Positions 16,189-24,115 of a DNA stretch of 64,000 nucleotides are shown here, piece by piece. Location of the stretch: positions 1 through 64,000 of the forward strand of contig NZ_CAKUIH010000010.1 in assembly GCF_934660935.1 (NCBI RefSeq). The letters are read 5' to 3'. The notes beneath the pieces were generated by a model, which saw only the letters and a list, made by a program, of their open reading frames with translations, was not told where the DNA came from and made no database searches. The translations under genes were made by a program, and so were the position numbers. Position 1 is the stretch's first letter; each line of letters opens with the position of its first letter. Source of the DNA: an uncultured Parolsenella sp. Lineage in GTDB: Bacteria > Actinomycetota > Coriobacteriia > Coriobacteriales > Atopobiaceae.

Positions 16189-17265
16189 CTAGTTCTTCGC
16201 CGCCAAGCGAATCAACTGGTCGAGGACGCCTGAAAGCTCGCGGCCAGACGCCTTCATCATCTCAGGGAATCGCGAATAGCGCGTAAGTCCCGGAATGGAG
16301 TTGACCTCGTTGAAGACGACCTCGTGCTCGGGCGTCACGAAGAGATCGACGCGCGCAAATCCGGAGCAGCACAGGGCCTCGTACACGGCGAAGCCCGTCT
16401 TGCGAACGAGCGCCATATCCTCATCCGAGATCTGTGCCGGGCAGCGAAGCGACGAGTTCTGAGAGGAAGCCGAGGCACCTGCAGTTTGGTCCTGGTGAAT
16501 ATGGAAGAACCCGCCATCCGAGACGACGGTCTCGTCCACGACGCCCATCTCGAGGCCCGACGTCGCGTCGCCGATCACGGCGCACCCAACCTCGGTGCCG
16601 ACGATGGCCTCCTCAACGGAGACCTTGGGATCCAGCGAAAAAGCGAGTTCGAGAGCGCGAGCCATCTCGTTCTCATCGGCGACCTTAGAGACTCCGTAGG
16701 AAGAGCCTCCTCGCGTGGGCTTTACGAACACGGGATAGCCACCGCATGCGCTAACGGCAGCCTCCACATCCGCAGCGCTTGCGCCGCGATAGAGGACCTC
16801 GCACTTGGGAACGCGAACGCCCGCGCTCGCGGCCAGGCGATGCGAGACGTCCTTATCCATGCAGACGGCGCTCGAGAGGACCCCACAGCCGACATACGGC
16901 ACGCCAGCGCTCTCAAGAAGCGCCTGCGTAACGCCATCCTCCCCGCCCTGACCATGAAGCACCGGGAGCGCAACGTCCACATCGAGACGGGTCAGGGTTC
17001 CGTTTGCCTCATGGCGACAGAGCCCGCCGCCGGGAACAACAACCACGGGGCACACGTCGTGCGCGGTCCATGCGTCGCCCTCGTCAACATCATCGAGGAC
17101 GCCCGTGTAGTTAAGCCATTCGCCATCACGCGTGATGCCGACGAGCGTAAGGTCATATTCAAGGCCCGACAGCTCGTGCAGGACGTTATTGGCCGAACGA
17201 AGCGAAATATCGTGCTCGGACGAAGTGCCGCCAAAGAGAACGGCGACATGAAGGGTGCCTTCCAT
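16189..17265 (-). CDS. ddl: D-alanine--D-alanine/D-lactate ligase, Van-type
   Basis: ATP-grasp ligase making the D-Ala-D-X dipeptide for peptidoglycan. 358 residues: VLFGGTSSEHDISLRSA, LPVLHGQGGEDG, PYVGCGVLSSAVCMDKD, FVKPTRGGSSYGVSKV and the metal-binding NEVNSIPG. The sequence is closer to vancomycin-resistance ligases than to housekeeping Ddl: YVGCxxxSSAxCMDK and the omega loop HIHQDQTAG (His257) resemble VanA/VanB, whose RIHQE loop His directs D-lactate use, whereas Ddl has a Lys-Tyr pair there. Other parts (ITRDGEWLNYTG, CPVVV) recall VanG. ATG at 17265 has GGGAG. No vanH, vanX, vanRS or murF is adjacent. Whether the product is D-Ala-D-Ala or a depsipeptide must be tested. Confidence 0.88.
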   Translation of the reverse strand: MEGTLHVAVLFGGTSSEHDISLRSANNVLHELSGLEYDLTLVGITRDGEWLNYTGVLDDVDEGDAWTAHDVCPVVVVPGGGLCRHEANGTLTRLDVDVALPVLHGQGGEDGVTQALLESAGVPYVGCGVLSSAVCMDKDVSHRLAASAGVRVPKCEVLYRGASAADVEAAVSACGGYPVFVKPTRGGSSYGVSKVADENEMARALELAFSLDPKVSVEEAIVGTEVGCAVIGDATSGLEMGVVDETVVSDGGFFHIHQDQTAGASASSQNSSLRCPAQISDEDMALVRKTGFAVYEALCCSGFARVDLFVTPEHEVVFNEVNSIPGLTRYSRFPEMMKASGRELSGVLDQLIRLAAKN

Positions 17266-17373
17266 GTGACTCCCATCTGACACGTGGCAATTGCCACTCA
17301 AGCGACTTCATATCAAACAGCGCCGCGGCCCGCTTACGTGGGGCGCGACGGACGGTAAATCATCGAAGATAGG

Positions 17374-18426
17374 TTAGCTCAGTCGGAAGAGCGCGCAAGC
17401 GTTATTCCACAGGGCGCGATACGTTTCCTCGCGCGAAGAAACGCCGGACTCCGCACGAACGTCGGCGACGCAGGCAGCTTGATAAGCAACCATCGCGGGC
17501 TCGCATTCCTCCCCACGGAGCGGGACGGGAGCCATATAGGGACAATCCGTCTCCGAGAGAAGCTGGTCGAGCGGGACCTTCGCGGCGGCCGCACGAATGT
17601 CGTCGCTCTTGCCAAAGGTAACAGCGCCACCAAAGGCAATCGAGCAACCAAGCCCTATGAATAGATTGGCGACTTCCGGGCCCGACGTGAAGCAGTGGAT
17701 GTCGCAGCCAGCGGCGGGCACGCCCATCTCGCGGAGAACCTGCGCCGCCAACGCATGTGCGGAGGCGTCAGGGTCATCCGACGCGCTCCTGAGGTGCAGC
17801 TCGACGGGTAAATCTAGCTCATGGGCAATGGCAAGCTGACGTCTGAAGGCAACAAGCTGAGTCTCGACATCGACCTCGTTATAGGGGCCGAAGTCGAGGC
17901 CAATCTCGCCAACGCCAACGCAACGCTCCCCCGCAAGCAGCTCACGCATGCGAGCCTCGACCGCGTCATCGAAATATGGCGCGTTATACGGATGAGAGCC
18001 AGCAACGAATCGCAGGTCAAGAGGCAACTCTGGCGCAGCGAGCGGCAGCGGCTCATAGCCAGGAAACGCGGGCGGCACCAGCCCGGCATCCGCAAACTCC
18101 GCCATAAGCGGCATGGCGAGACCGTATGCCTCGTCGAGAAACGACAGTAGATCCTCAGGACTACGACGAGGGGCAGGATCATCCTCGATGCAGCCACAGT
18201 CATCGAAAGGATCGAGCGGAACCACAAGCAGGCGCACGCCCGCAAGCGCCGCACGCGCAAGCGCAAGGGCCGGGTCGTGGCTCTTGAGCACCGTCAGGTG
18301 CCCATGAGTGTCAGCAAGAGGGGCGAGTGGCATCGGAAACTCGCGTGCCTTACCCTTCTTCGTATGAAAGAGCATGCCATCTTCGAGCGTGAGGGCATCA
18401 GCGTTGAGCAGGACGGCGTGGCTCAT
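17374..18426 (-). CDS. tatD: TatD family metal-dependent hydrolase
   Basis: TIM-barrel nuclease family; 350 residues against about 260 usually. Motifs: DTHGHL (first metal His pair; normally DTHCHL), GSHPYNA, VGEIGLDFG, ELHLRSA, CDIHCFTSG and SETDCPYMAPVPLRG. The extra length is a 40-residue N-terminal extension and an insertion around residues 75-125 containing DDCGCIEDDP. ATG overlaps the rsmA stop by 4 bp (ATGA), so tatD is translated after rsmA. metG-rsmA-tatD neighbourhoods are common in Gram-positives. Confidence 0.87.
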   Translation of the reverse strand: MSHAVLLNADALTLEDGMLFHTKKGKAREFPMPLAPLADTHGHLTVLKSHDPALALARAALAGVRLLVVPLDPFDDCGCIEDDPAPRRSPEDLLSFLDEAYGLAMPLMAEFADAGLVPPAFPGYEPLPLAAPELPLDLRFVAGSHPYNAPYFDDAVEARMRELLAGERCVGVGEIGLDFGPYNEVDVETQLVAFRRQLAIAHELDLPVELHLRSASDDPDASAHALAAQVLREMGVPAAGCDIHCFTSGPEVANLFIGLGCSIAFGGAVTFGKSDDIRAAAAKVPLDQLLSETDCPYMAPVPLRGEECEPAMVAYQAACVADVRAESGVSSREETYRALWNNACALFRLS

Positions 18427-19310
18427 CGAGCTTCGCTCTCCCCCGCGGAGGGCACAGATTGGGCAAGCGCGGCAGTCAGGCGAACGAAATCTGCCGTCGA
18501 GAGGGTCTCCGCACGCGCGCTCGGCTCCACGCCGGCGACCGGGAACGACTCGTCGAGCACGGCCTTGTCGAACCCGTTCGAACCCATGGAGTTGCGGATG
18601 GTCTTCCTACGCTGTCCAAAGGCGGCGTCGATCACGCGAGAGACCGCCTCGGCATCAATTCCGTCAGGAAGCTCGATACCCCCGCGATCGATACGCACGA
18701 CGGCGGAATCCACGTGCGGCGCCGGCATGAAGCAACGCGGCGGAACCTCGAAGCGACCAGTCACGCGGCCATAAAGCCCGAGTTTGGCCGTATAGCCGCC
18801 ATAGGTGCGGTTGCCCGGGGCCGCCGCGATGCGATCAGCGACCTCCTTCTGCACCATGACGGCGGCGCGCTGGAGGGCGGGCATCGTCTGGAAGAACTGG
18901 AGGATGATCGTAGCGGCGACGTTATAGGGAAGGTTCGCGACGAATACCGTGGGCTCGCCACCGGCAGCCTCGGCAATCTCCGCCGGTGCCACCTTGAGCG
19001 CGTCGCCCATGATGAAGGCGAAGCCATCGTGTTCCTCCGCATGGGCCTCGAGAACGGGCTCGAGCTCGGGATCAGCCTCCACGGAGACAACGCGCGAAGC
19101 CTCGCTCAAGAGCGCGAGCGTGAGGGTGCCAATGCCAGGACCGACCTCGAGCACGCGCTCGCTGCCATCCAGCTCGGCGAGAGACATGATGCGCTCGATC
19201 ACGTGATTGTCGATAAGGAAGTTCTGCCCCAGGCGATGCTTGGTCGCCAGGCCAAACTCCTCCAGCAGGCCCCTCGTAGCGGCCGGGCTTGCAAGCGGGG
19301 ATGTGGTCAT
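18423..19310 (-). CDS. rsmA: 16S rRNA dimethyladenosine transferase RsmA (KsgA)
   Basis: Dimethylates two adjacent adenosines near the 3' end of 16S rRNA. 295 residues: HRLGQNFLIDNHV, SAM-binding LEVGPGIGTLT, VEADPEL, the catalytic NLPYN motif, FMPAPHVDSAVV and AAFGQRRKTIRN. ATG at 19310 fits the family start; the TTG at 19322 is an alternative. It follows metG across a strong terminator and overlaps tatD. Confidence 0.95.
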   Translation of the reverse strand: MTTSPLASPAATRGLLEEFGLATKHRLGQNFLIDNHVIERIMSLAELDGSERVLEVGPGIGTLTLALLSEASRVVSVEADPELEPVLEAHAEEHDGFAFIMGDALKVAPAEIAEAAGGEPTVFVANLPYNVAATIILQFFQTMPALQRAAVMVQKEVADRIAAAPGNRTYGGYTAKLGLYGRVTGRFEVPPRCFMPAPHVDSAVVRIDRGGIELPDGIDAEAVSRVIDAAFGQRRKTIRNSMGSNGFDKAVLDESFPVAGVEPSARAETLSTADFVRLTAALAQSVPSAGESEAR

Positions 19311-19333
19311 TTGACCGTCCAATCAAAAGAGCA

Positions 19334-19368
19334 CCCGCGGCCGCCAGGGCAAACCGGGCGGCCGCGGG
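19334..19368 (-). terminator. Terminator downstream of metG
   Basis: Perfect 12-bp stem CCCGCGGCCGCC / GGCGGCCGCGGG with an 11-base loop; on the minus strand it is followed by TGCTCTTTTGATT, a short T tract only. Confidence 0.6.
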
Positions 19369-19388
19369 CACAGCGTCAAAGAGCTAGA

Positions 19389-21002
19389 TTACTTGTCCTC
19401 GTCGAGCTTGAGGCGCGGGAAGAGGGCCTCGCCCTTCTCGACGGGAGCACCACCGGCCAGGCCGCCCCAGGCGCAAGCGCCGGCGAGGTCATCGGTTCCG
19501 GCCTCAGACTCGGCACCGATACGGCGAAGGGCCTCGGCGCTGGTCTCGGGCATGAAGGGCGCAAGCAGGTGCGCGGAGATGCGGATGGCCTCGAGCAGGT
19601 TGTAGATCACGAAGGCGAGCTCGTCAGCCTTGGCGGAATCCTTGGCGAGGCTCCAGGGCTCGGAGTCCTCGATGTAGTGGTTTGCCGCGTGGACGAGCGC
19701 CATGACCTCGTCCTTAGCGCCGGCGTAGTCGAAGACGTCCATGCGCGCGGAGTAGCGCTCGAAGATGCCTTCTGCAACCTCGGCGAGCGGGTTGGCGAAG
19801 GCGTCGGCGCTCGCAGGCTTGGCAGGAGCGCAGCCGTCGAAGTACTTCACGCTCATGTTGGCAGAGCGGCTAATGAGGTTACCCCAGCTATTCGCGAGGT
19901 CAGCGTTGTAGACCTGCTCCATACGCTCGAAGCTGATAGCTCCATCCGTGCCAGGCACGACGTCGGTCATGAAGTAGTAGCGATAGCCCTCGACGCCGAG
20001 AAGGTCGATGACCTCGTGCGGGGCGATGGCGTTGCCGCGGCTCTTGGACATCTTCTCGGCCTTGCCGGTCTCCGAGTTGCGGACCGTGAGGAAGCCGTGG
20101 GCAAAGACGTGCTCGGGAAGGGCCTCGTCAATGGCCATGAGCATGGCAGGCCAGATCACGCAGTGGAAGCGAATGATGTCCTTGCCAACGATGTGCGTGT
20201 TCGCGGGCCAACGGTAGGCAAACTCGGCCTTCGCCTCGGGGGTATCGACGCCGTAGCCGACAGACGTCATGTAGTTGAGGAGGGCATCGAACCAAACGTA
20301 GGTGACGTGACCGTCATCGAACGGAACGGGGATGCCCCAGTCGAAGCTCGTGCGGGAGACGGAGAGGTCATTCAGACCGCCCTCGACGAAGCTGCGCACC
20401 TCGTTCATGCGGAAGTCCGGCTGGACGAAGTCAGGGTGCTCGTCATAGAGCTTGAGGAGGCGATCCTGGAACGCGGAGAGCTTGAAGAAGTAGCTCTCCT
20501 CCTTCACGCGCTCAAGCGGGCGATGGCAATCCGGGCAGAGGTGGGCGCCGGGTGTGCCGTTCTCCTCGTCGCCCTTCTCGACCTGGGTCTCGGTGTAATA
20601 GGTCTCATCGGGCACGCAGTACCAACCGTCATAGCTGCCCTTGTAGAGATAGCCAGACTCCTTCATGCGCTCCCAGAGGTACTGCACGGCCTTGTACTGA
20701 CGCGGCTCGGTGGTGCGGATGAAATCGTCGTTGGAAATCTCGAGCTTCTGCCAGAGATCCTTGAAGTGCGGGGCCTGGGAGTCGGTCCACTCCTGCGGGG
20801 TCATGCCGTGCTTCTCGGCGGCCTCGGCCACCTTCTCGCCGTGCTCGTCCATGCCGGTTAGGAACTTGACGTTATAGCCGGCAGCGCGGCGGTAACGAGC
20901 CTGGACGTCAGCCAGGATGGTGGAGTACGCGGTGCCGAGGTGCGGGTCGGCGTTGACGTAGTAGATGGGGGTGGTGACGAAGTACGAGGGCTTGTCTGCC
21001 AT
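19389..21002 (-). CDS. metG: Methionine--tRNA ligase
   Basis: Class I synthetase charging tRNA-Met. 537 residues without the C-terminal tRNA-binding (Trbp111-like) domain. Signature motifs: TTPIYYVNADPHLGTAY, where the HIGH motif reads HLGT, FLTGMDEHG, one zinc knuckle CPDCH, FDWGIPVP, the Trp-rich YVWFDALLNY, and EKMSKSRGN (KMSKS). ATG at 21002 with AGAGG upstream. It heads the minus-strand group metG, rsmA, tatD. Confidence 0.96.
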   Translation of the reverse strand: MADKPSYFVTTPIYYVNADPHLGTAYSTILADVQARYRRAAGYNVKFLTGMDEHGEKVAEAAEKHGMTPQEWTDSQAPHFKDLWQKLEISNDDFIRTTEPRQYKAVQYLWERMKESGYLYKGSYDGWYCVPDETYYTETQVEKGDEENGTPGAHLCPDCHRPLERVKEESYFFKLSAFQDRLLKLYDEHPDFVQPDFRMNEVRSFVEGGLNDLSVSRTSFDWGIPVPFDDGHVTYVWFDALLNYMTSVGYGVDTPEAKAEFAYRWPANTHIVGKDIIRFHCVIWPAMLMAIDEALPEHVFAHGFLTVRNSETGKAEKMSKSRGNAIAPHEVIDLLGVEGYRYYFMTDVVPGTDGAISFERMEQVYNADLANSWGNLISRSANMSVKYFDGCAPAKPASADAFANPLAEVAEGIFERYSARMDVFDYAGAKDEVMALVHAANHYIEDSEPWSLAKDSAKADELAFVIYNLLEAIRISAHLLAPFMPETSAEALRRIGAESEAGTDDLAGACAWGGLAGGAPVEKGEALFPRLKLDEDK

Positions 21003-21372
21003 ATGTGGAACCTCTTCTTAGGACGTGCGCCGGCAAATGGGCCGGCCGCAGGCGAATGAGCCGCGTGACATTGTATCGCGAGAGCGCCGGCGCGCGGCCC
21101 GAGAGCGCAAGGGCCATTTCGTGGTCCATAGGTATCGCGAATCGAGGCATTGTTGGGACCAAAGTCCCACGTTTCCAGAGCTCATCCCGGGTGCGAGCGG
21201 GTACGAGATACTTGAAGAGAGGTTTTACCCCGGACTCGCATTCCAGCCCGTGGATCGGAGCGATGCTTCCGGGATGGACGGCGGCGACGGCACAAGTCGG
21301 AGCCGAAACGGCAGCTGCGGAGCCAGGCGCACCGAGCGCCCTCCCGTTGCCACCAGAGCAAAGGAGGACACC
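21003..21372. other. Divergent intergenic region metG / lipoprotein gene
   Basis: About 370 bp between divergently transcribed genes. It must contain promoters for both; a minus-strand TACAAT (near 21070) resembles a -10 but lacks a -35. I see no gene or stable RNA in it. Confidence 0.4.
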
Positions 21373-21915
21373 ATGAAGAAAAGAGCTCTCGCGATTCTCG
21401 CCCTGGCCCTTAGCCTCTTTGCCGCCCTTGCCCTCGTTGGCTGCGGTGGCGGCAACAAGGATATGAGGACAGACTACGGCTGGCTCAAGCTGCAGGTTCC
21501 CGAGGATGCCGTGCTTAACCCAGTTGCTGGCGACACCGCGAACAAAGTCCAGTTCAAGTTCAACAATGAAAATGCCGACCGCATCTACTTCAGTTTCGAA
21601 GAGGGAATGACAGTCGAAGAGCACGTCGAGTACGAGGGAAAGTGGCATGACCTGTTCGACTGGACCGTCGAGGGTCCGGTCACGTTTGGCGACAAGACGT
21701 ACACGGCCGCCTACTTCACGCACACCGGCGGCACGACCTACGAGTACTTCACCAAGGTTGATGGGGGCAGCGTATACATCAGCATCGATAACGTCGAAGA
21801 CCACGCCGAGGGCGTTGAAACCGTGCTCAGCACCCTCGAGTTCGCAGAGGACGTCCCGAACGCCATTCGCGAGGCGCGCGAGGTCAAGCTCGACGACATC
21901 GAAATCGTACGCTAG
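21373..21915 (+). CDS. Predicted lipoprotein, unknown function
   Basis: 180 residues with a type II signal peptide: Lys-Lys-Arg, a hydrophobic run and lipobox ALVGC, then a mature domain of about 155 residues (YGWLKLQVPEDAVLNPV, RIYFSFEEGMTVEEHVE, TYEYFTKVDGGSVYISID) that looks like a beta-rich fold with alternating strands, similar to small secreted or surface proteins common in Clostridia and Coriobacteria. No enzymatic motif. AAGGAGG stands before the ATG. It is followed after 54 bp by another lipoprotein and the pair ends at a clear terminator. Confidence 0.7.
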   Translation: MKKRALAILALALSLFAALALVGCGGGNKDMRTDYGWLKLQVPEDAVLNPVAGDTANKVQFKFNNENADRIYFSFEEGMTVEEHVEYEGKWHDLFDWTVEGPVTFGDKTYTAAYFTHTGGTTYEYFTKVDGGSVYISIDNVEDHAEGVETVLSTLEFAEDVPNAIREAREVKLDDIEIVR

Positions 21916-21969
21916 CCACCTGCTCGACAGCTCACCGATAAGCCGATGCAGCGAGAGAAAGGAAGCGAC

Positions 21970-22806
21970 ATGAAGACGAACAAACTCTGGCGGAGAATGC
22001 TCATTGGCGTGTCGTTCGTTCTTGCGATGGTACTCGCCCTCGCCGGATGCGGGAAGAGCGGCCCTACGGAAGCCGATTACATCGGCTATTGGGAGGTCTC
22101 CGGCGGCACGCTCTATGGTGAGGAGTACGACGCCGAGATGCTCCAGATGATGAAGGACTGGGGCATGGTCATGGTGATCCACCTCGACAAGGATGGCAAA
22201 GCCGAGATGGACCTTTTTGGCGAGGTCATTGACGGGACATGGGACCTCAAGGACAAGAAAATGACCTTCGAGGGCGATACTCTCGAGTTCAAGCTCGAGA
22301 ACGATACCCTTTACATCGTCGAAGGAGACGACAACCTCACCTTTACCAGGGGCAATTCCACTGACCTCGCCGCCGCGATCGAGACCGACCGCAACAGCAC
22401 TTCAACCGGCGGCTTTGGGACGGAAGACCCGGCGGGCGGAACCTATGAGCCCGTCACGATTCCCGTCGACCCTCCCATCGTCGTCGCCAACGATGACGTC
22501 GTCACCGCATCGATCATCGAGAAGGCAACGGAAAGCACCGGCGAGACGGGCTATGTCATCACGGTCACGAACAACTCGAGCGTAAACGTCACGTTCTATA
22601 CGTCGACCGGTTACACCACCGTCGACGGCGTGCTGACCCAGCCCTGGTATAACGCGCACCTGGCTCCTGGCGAGAGCAGCACCGATTTCATGTACTTCGA
22701 GGGCATCACCTCACTGGATGACCTCAAGAACGTTGAGCTTCACCTGTTCGCCTATAACAGCGACACGTATGACTCCCTCGGCGAGTACGTGACGACTATC
22801 GATTAG
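21970..22806 (+). CDS. Predicted lipoprotein with lipocalin-like and C-terminal beta domains
   Basis: 278 residues; signal peptide with lipobox LAGC. The first domain (YIGYWEVSGGTLYGEEYDA, MVIHLDKDGKAEMDLFGEV, WDLKDKKMTFEGDTLEFKL) is the W-x-(8-15)-strand pattern of lipocalin-like domains seen in many Gram-positive lipoproteins. After a Thr/Gly/Pro linker, a second beta domain of about 100 residues (GYVITVTNNSSVNVTFYTS, NAHLAPGESSTDFMYFEG) resembles immunoglobulin-like FxLD/DUF domains that handle surface interactions. Start ATG at 21970 with AAGGAAG. Ligand unknown. Confidence 0.7.
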   Translation: MKTNKLWRRMLIGVSFVLAMVLALAGCGKSGPTEADYIGYWEVSGGTLYGEEYDAEMLQMMKDWGMVMVIHLDKDGKAEMDLFGEVIDGTWDLKDKKMTFEGDTLEFKLENDTLYIVEGDDNLTFTRGNSTDLAAAIETDRNSTSTGGFGTEDPAGGTYEPVTIPVDPPIVVANDDVVTASIIEKATESTGETGYVITVTNNSSVNVTFYTSTGYTTVDGVLTQPWYNAHLAPGESSTDFMYFEGITSLDDLKNVELHLFAYNSDTYDSLGEYVTTID

Positions 22807-22930
22807 CGCAAGGTATGGCACGAGGAGCGAATCGCGGGCGGCATAGCCATTGGCCACGGAAAATCAAAAGGTAACGGCCAACACCTCGCGCGAACAGCTC
22901 TCCGCATGAAGTAACCATGAAGTAGCAAAC

Positions 22931-22984
22931 GGAGGGCCCGAGCTGCAGTCCCTTTTAACCTGCGGCGATGGGCCCTCCATTTTT
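22931..22984 (+). terminator. Terminator of the lipoprotein pair
   Basis: Stem GGAGGGCCC / GGGCCCTCC (22931-22939, 22970-22978) with an inner stem GCTGCAG/CTGCGGC and a downstream ATTTTT. Confidence 0.8.
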
Positions 22985-23163
22985 GCCCAACTGGCTCCGT
23001 CGCCACGAAAGCTAAGTTCGACCGGCAAGAACGCCTCCCAAATAGACATCCACGACAATCGTCCGACCAAGATACGATTGCCTTCCGACGAAATACCCCG
23101 TCAATGATTTCAAATGAATAGGGGGAGGCTATCTGAGCGTCCTCTCGTTTGAACAAGCAGCGC

Positions 23164-23190
23164 TTGGGAGCCCTCCCCCCCCCTTATGAT
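23164..23190 (+). promoter_or_regulatory. Weak promoter-like element with a C9 tract in the spacer
   Basis: TTGGGA (23164-23169) and TATGAT (23185-23190) are 15 bp apart; the spacer includes nine C in a row (23175-23183). If real, the spacing is short and would change with slippage in the C tract. It lies about 95 bp before the ADP-ribosylglycohydrolase start. Confidence 0.3.
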
Positions 23191-23285
23191 ATTAATCGCG
23201 CGATTTGGTCTACCATCAAGGCAAGTCCGGTTAGAGGAGTTTGGGACATCCGTCTCCATACGCCCCCGAAGAAAGGCGGGAAACC

Positions 23286-24074
23286 ATGACTGCGACGCTT
23301 AGAGACTGCGTATATGGCCAGGCCATCGGTGACGCCCTTGGGGTGCCTTTCGAATTCCGTCCTCGCGACAGCTATGAATGTTCGGACATGGTTGGCTACG
23401 GCACCCACCGCCAACCGGCGGGCACTTGGAGCGATGACACCTCGATGGCGCTCGCGATATGCGACAGCTACCGTGAGCTCGGACGTATTGACACGGACGA
23501 CATTCGGAGACGCTTCGTTTCCTGGTACCGCGACGACGCCTACACCTGTGACAGGCTGTTCGATATCGGCAACACCACGATTCTTGCGCTCAAGCGTGGC
23601 ACAGGCCTCTCGGGCGAGCGTGACAACGGCAACGGATCGCTCATGAGAACGGTCCCACTTGCCTTCACAAGCGCCTCTGACGACGAGATTCGCGCCGTCT
23701 CCGCAATTACCCACGCGCACAGGGTCTCAACCGAAGCCTGCATAGACATGGTCCATGCGGCGCGCGAGCTCATAGCGGGCGCCACCCCACGCGATGTCGC
23801 CGCTGCCCACGGCGTCAATGTCAACAAGGACCGCGGCGACATCCGCTCCGGCGGTTTCGTCAGAGACACCCATGAGGCAGCCCTGTGGTGCCTCGCCAAC
23901 ACCGAGAGCTTTGCGGAGTGCGTGCTCATGGCAGTCAACCTGGGAGACGACACCGACACGACCGGCGCGGTGGCCGGGGCGCTTGCCGGCATCGTCTATG
24001 GTATTGAGGGAATACCGGATACATGGCTTGAGACGCTCAGAGCCAAGGACCTGATTGACGCCTGCCTATTCTAA
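23286..24074 (+). CDS. ADP-ribosylglycohydrolase family protein (DraG-like)
   Basis: 262 residues with the DraG fold signature: YGQAIGDALGVPFEF, the metal site GTWSDDTSMALAI, DIGNTT, GNGSLMRTVPLA and the second metal site VNLGDDTDTTGAVAGALAG. These dinuclear magnesium enzymes remove ADP-ribose from proteins or nucleic acids or cleave related compounds. The ATG at 23286 (AAAGGCGGG upstream) gives the normal N-terminus. It stands alone between a terminator and the kinase gene. Its substrate cannot be deduced. Confidence 0.9.
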   Translation: MTATLRDCVYGQAIGDALGVPFEFRPRDSYECSDMVGYGTHRQPAGTWSDDTSMALAICDSYRELGRIDTDDIRRRFVSWYRDDAYTCDRLFDIGNTTILALKRGTGLSGERDNGNGSLMRTVPLAFTSASDDEIRAVSAITHAHRVSTEACIDMVHAARELIAGATPRDVAAAHGVNVNKDRGDIRSGGFVRDTHEAALWCLANTESFAECVLMAVNLGDDTDTTGAVAGALAGIVYGIEGIPDTWLETLRAKDLIDACLF

Positions 24075-24115
24075 AATAGCGACTTATTTCGAAGGAAAGC
24101 AGAAAGGTCGAGCTC

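Noticed and set aside
22803..23156. 117-residue minus-strand frame after the lipoprotein genes
   Set aside because: It overlaps a clear plus-strand terminator, and the composition is random with Arg/Cys excess.
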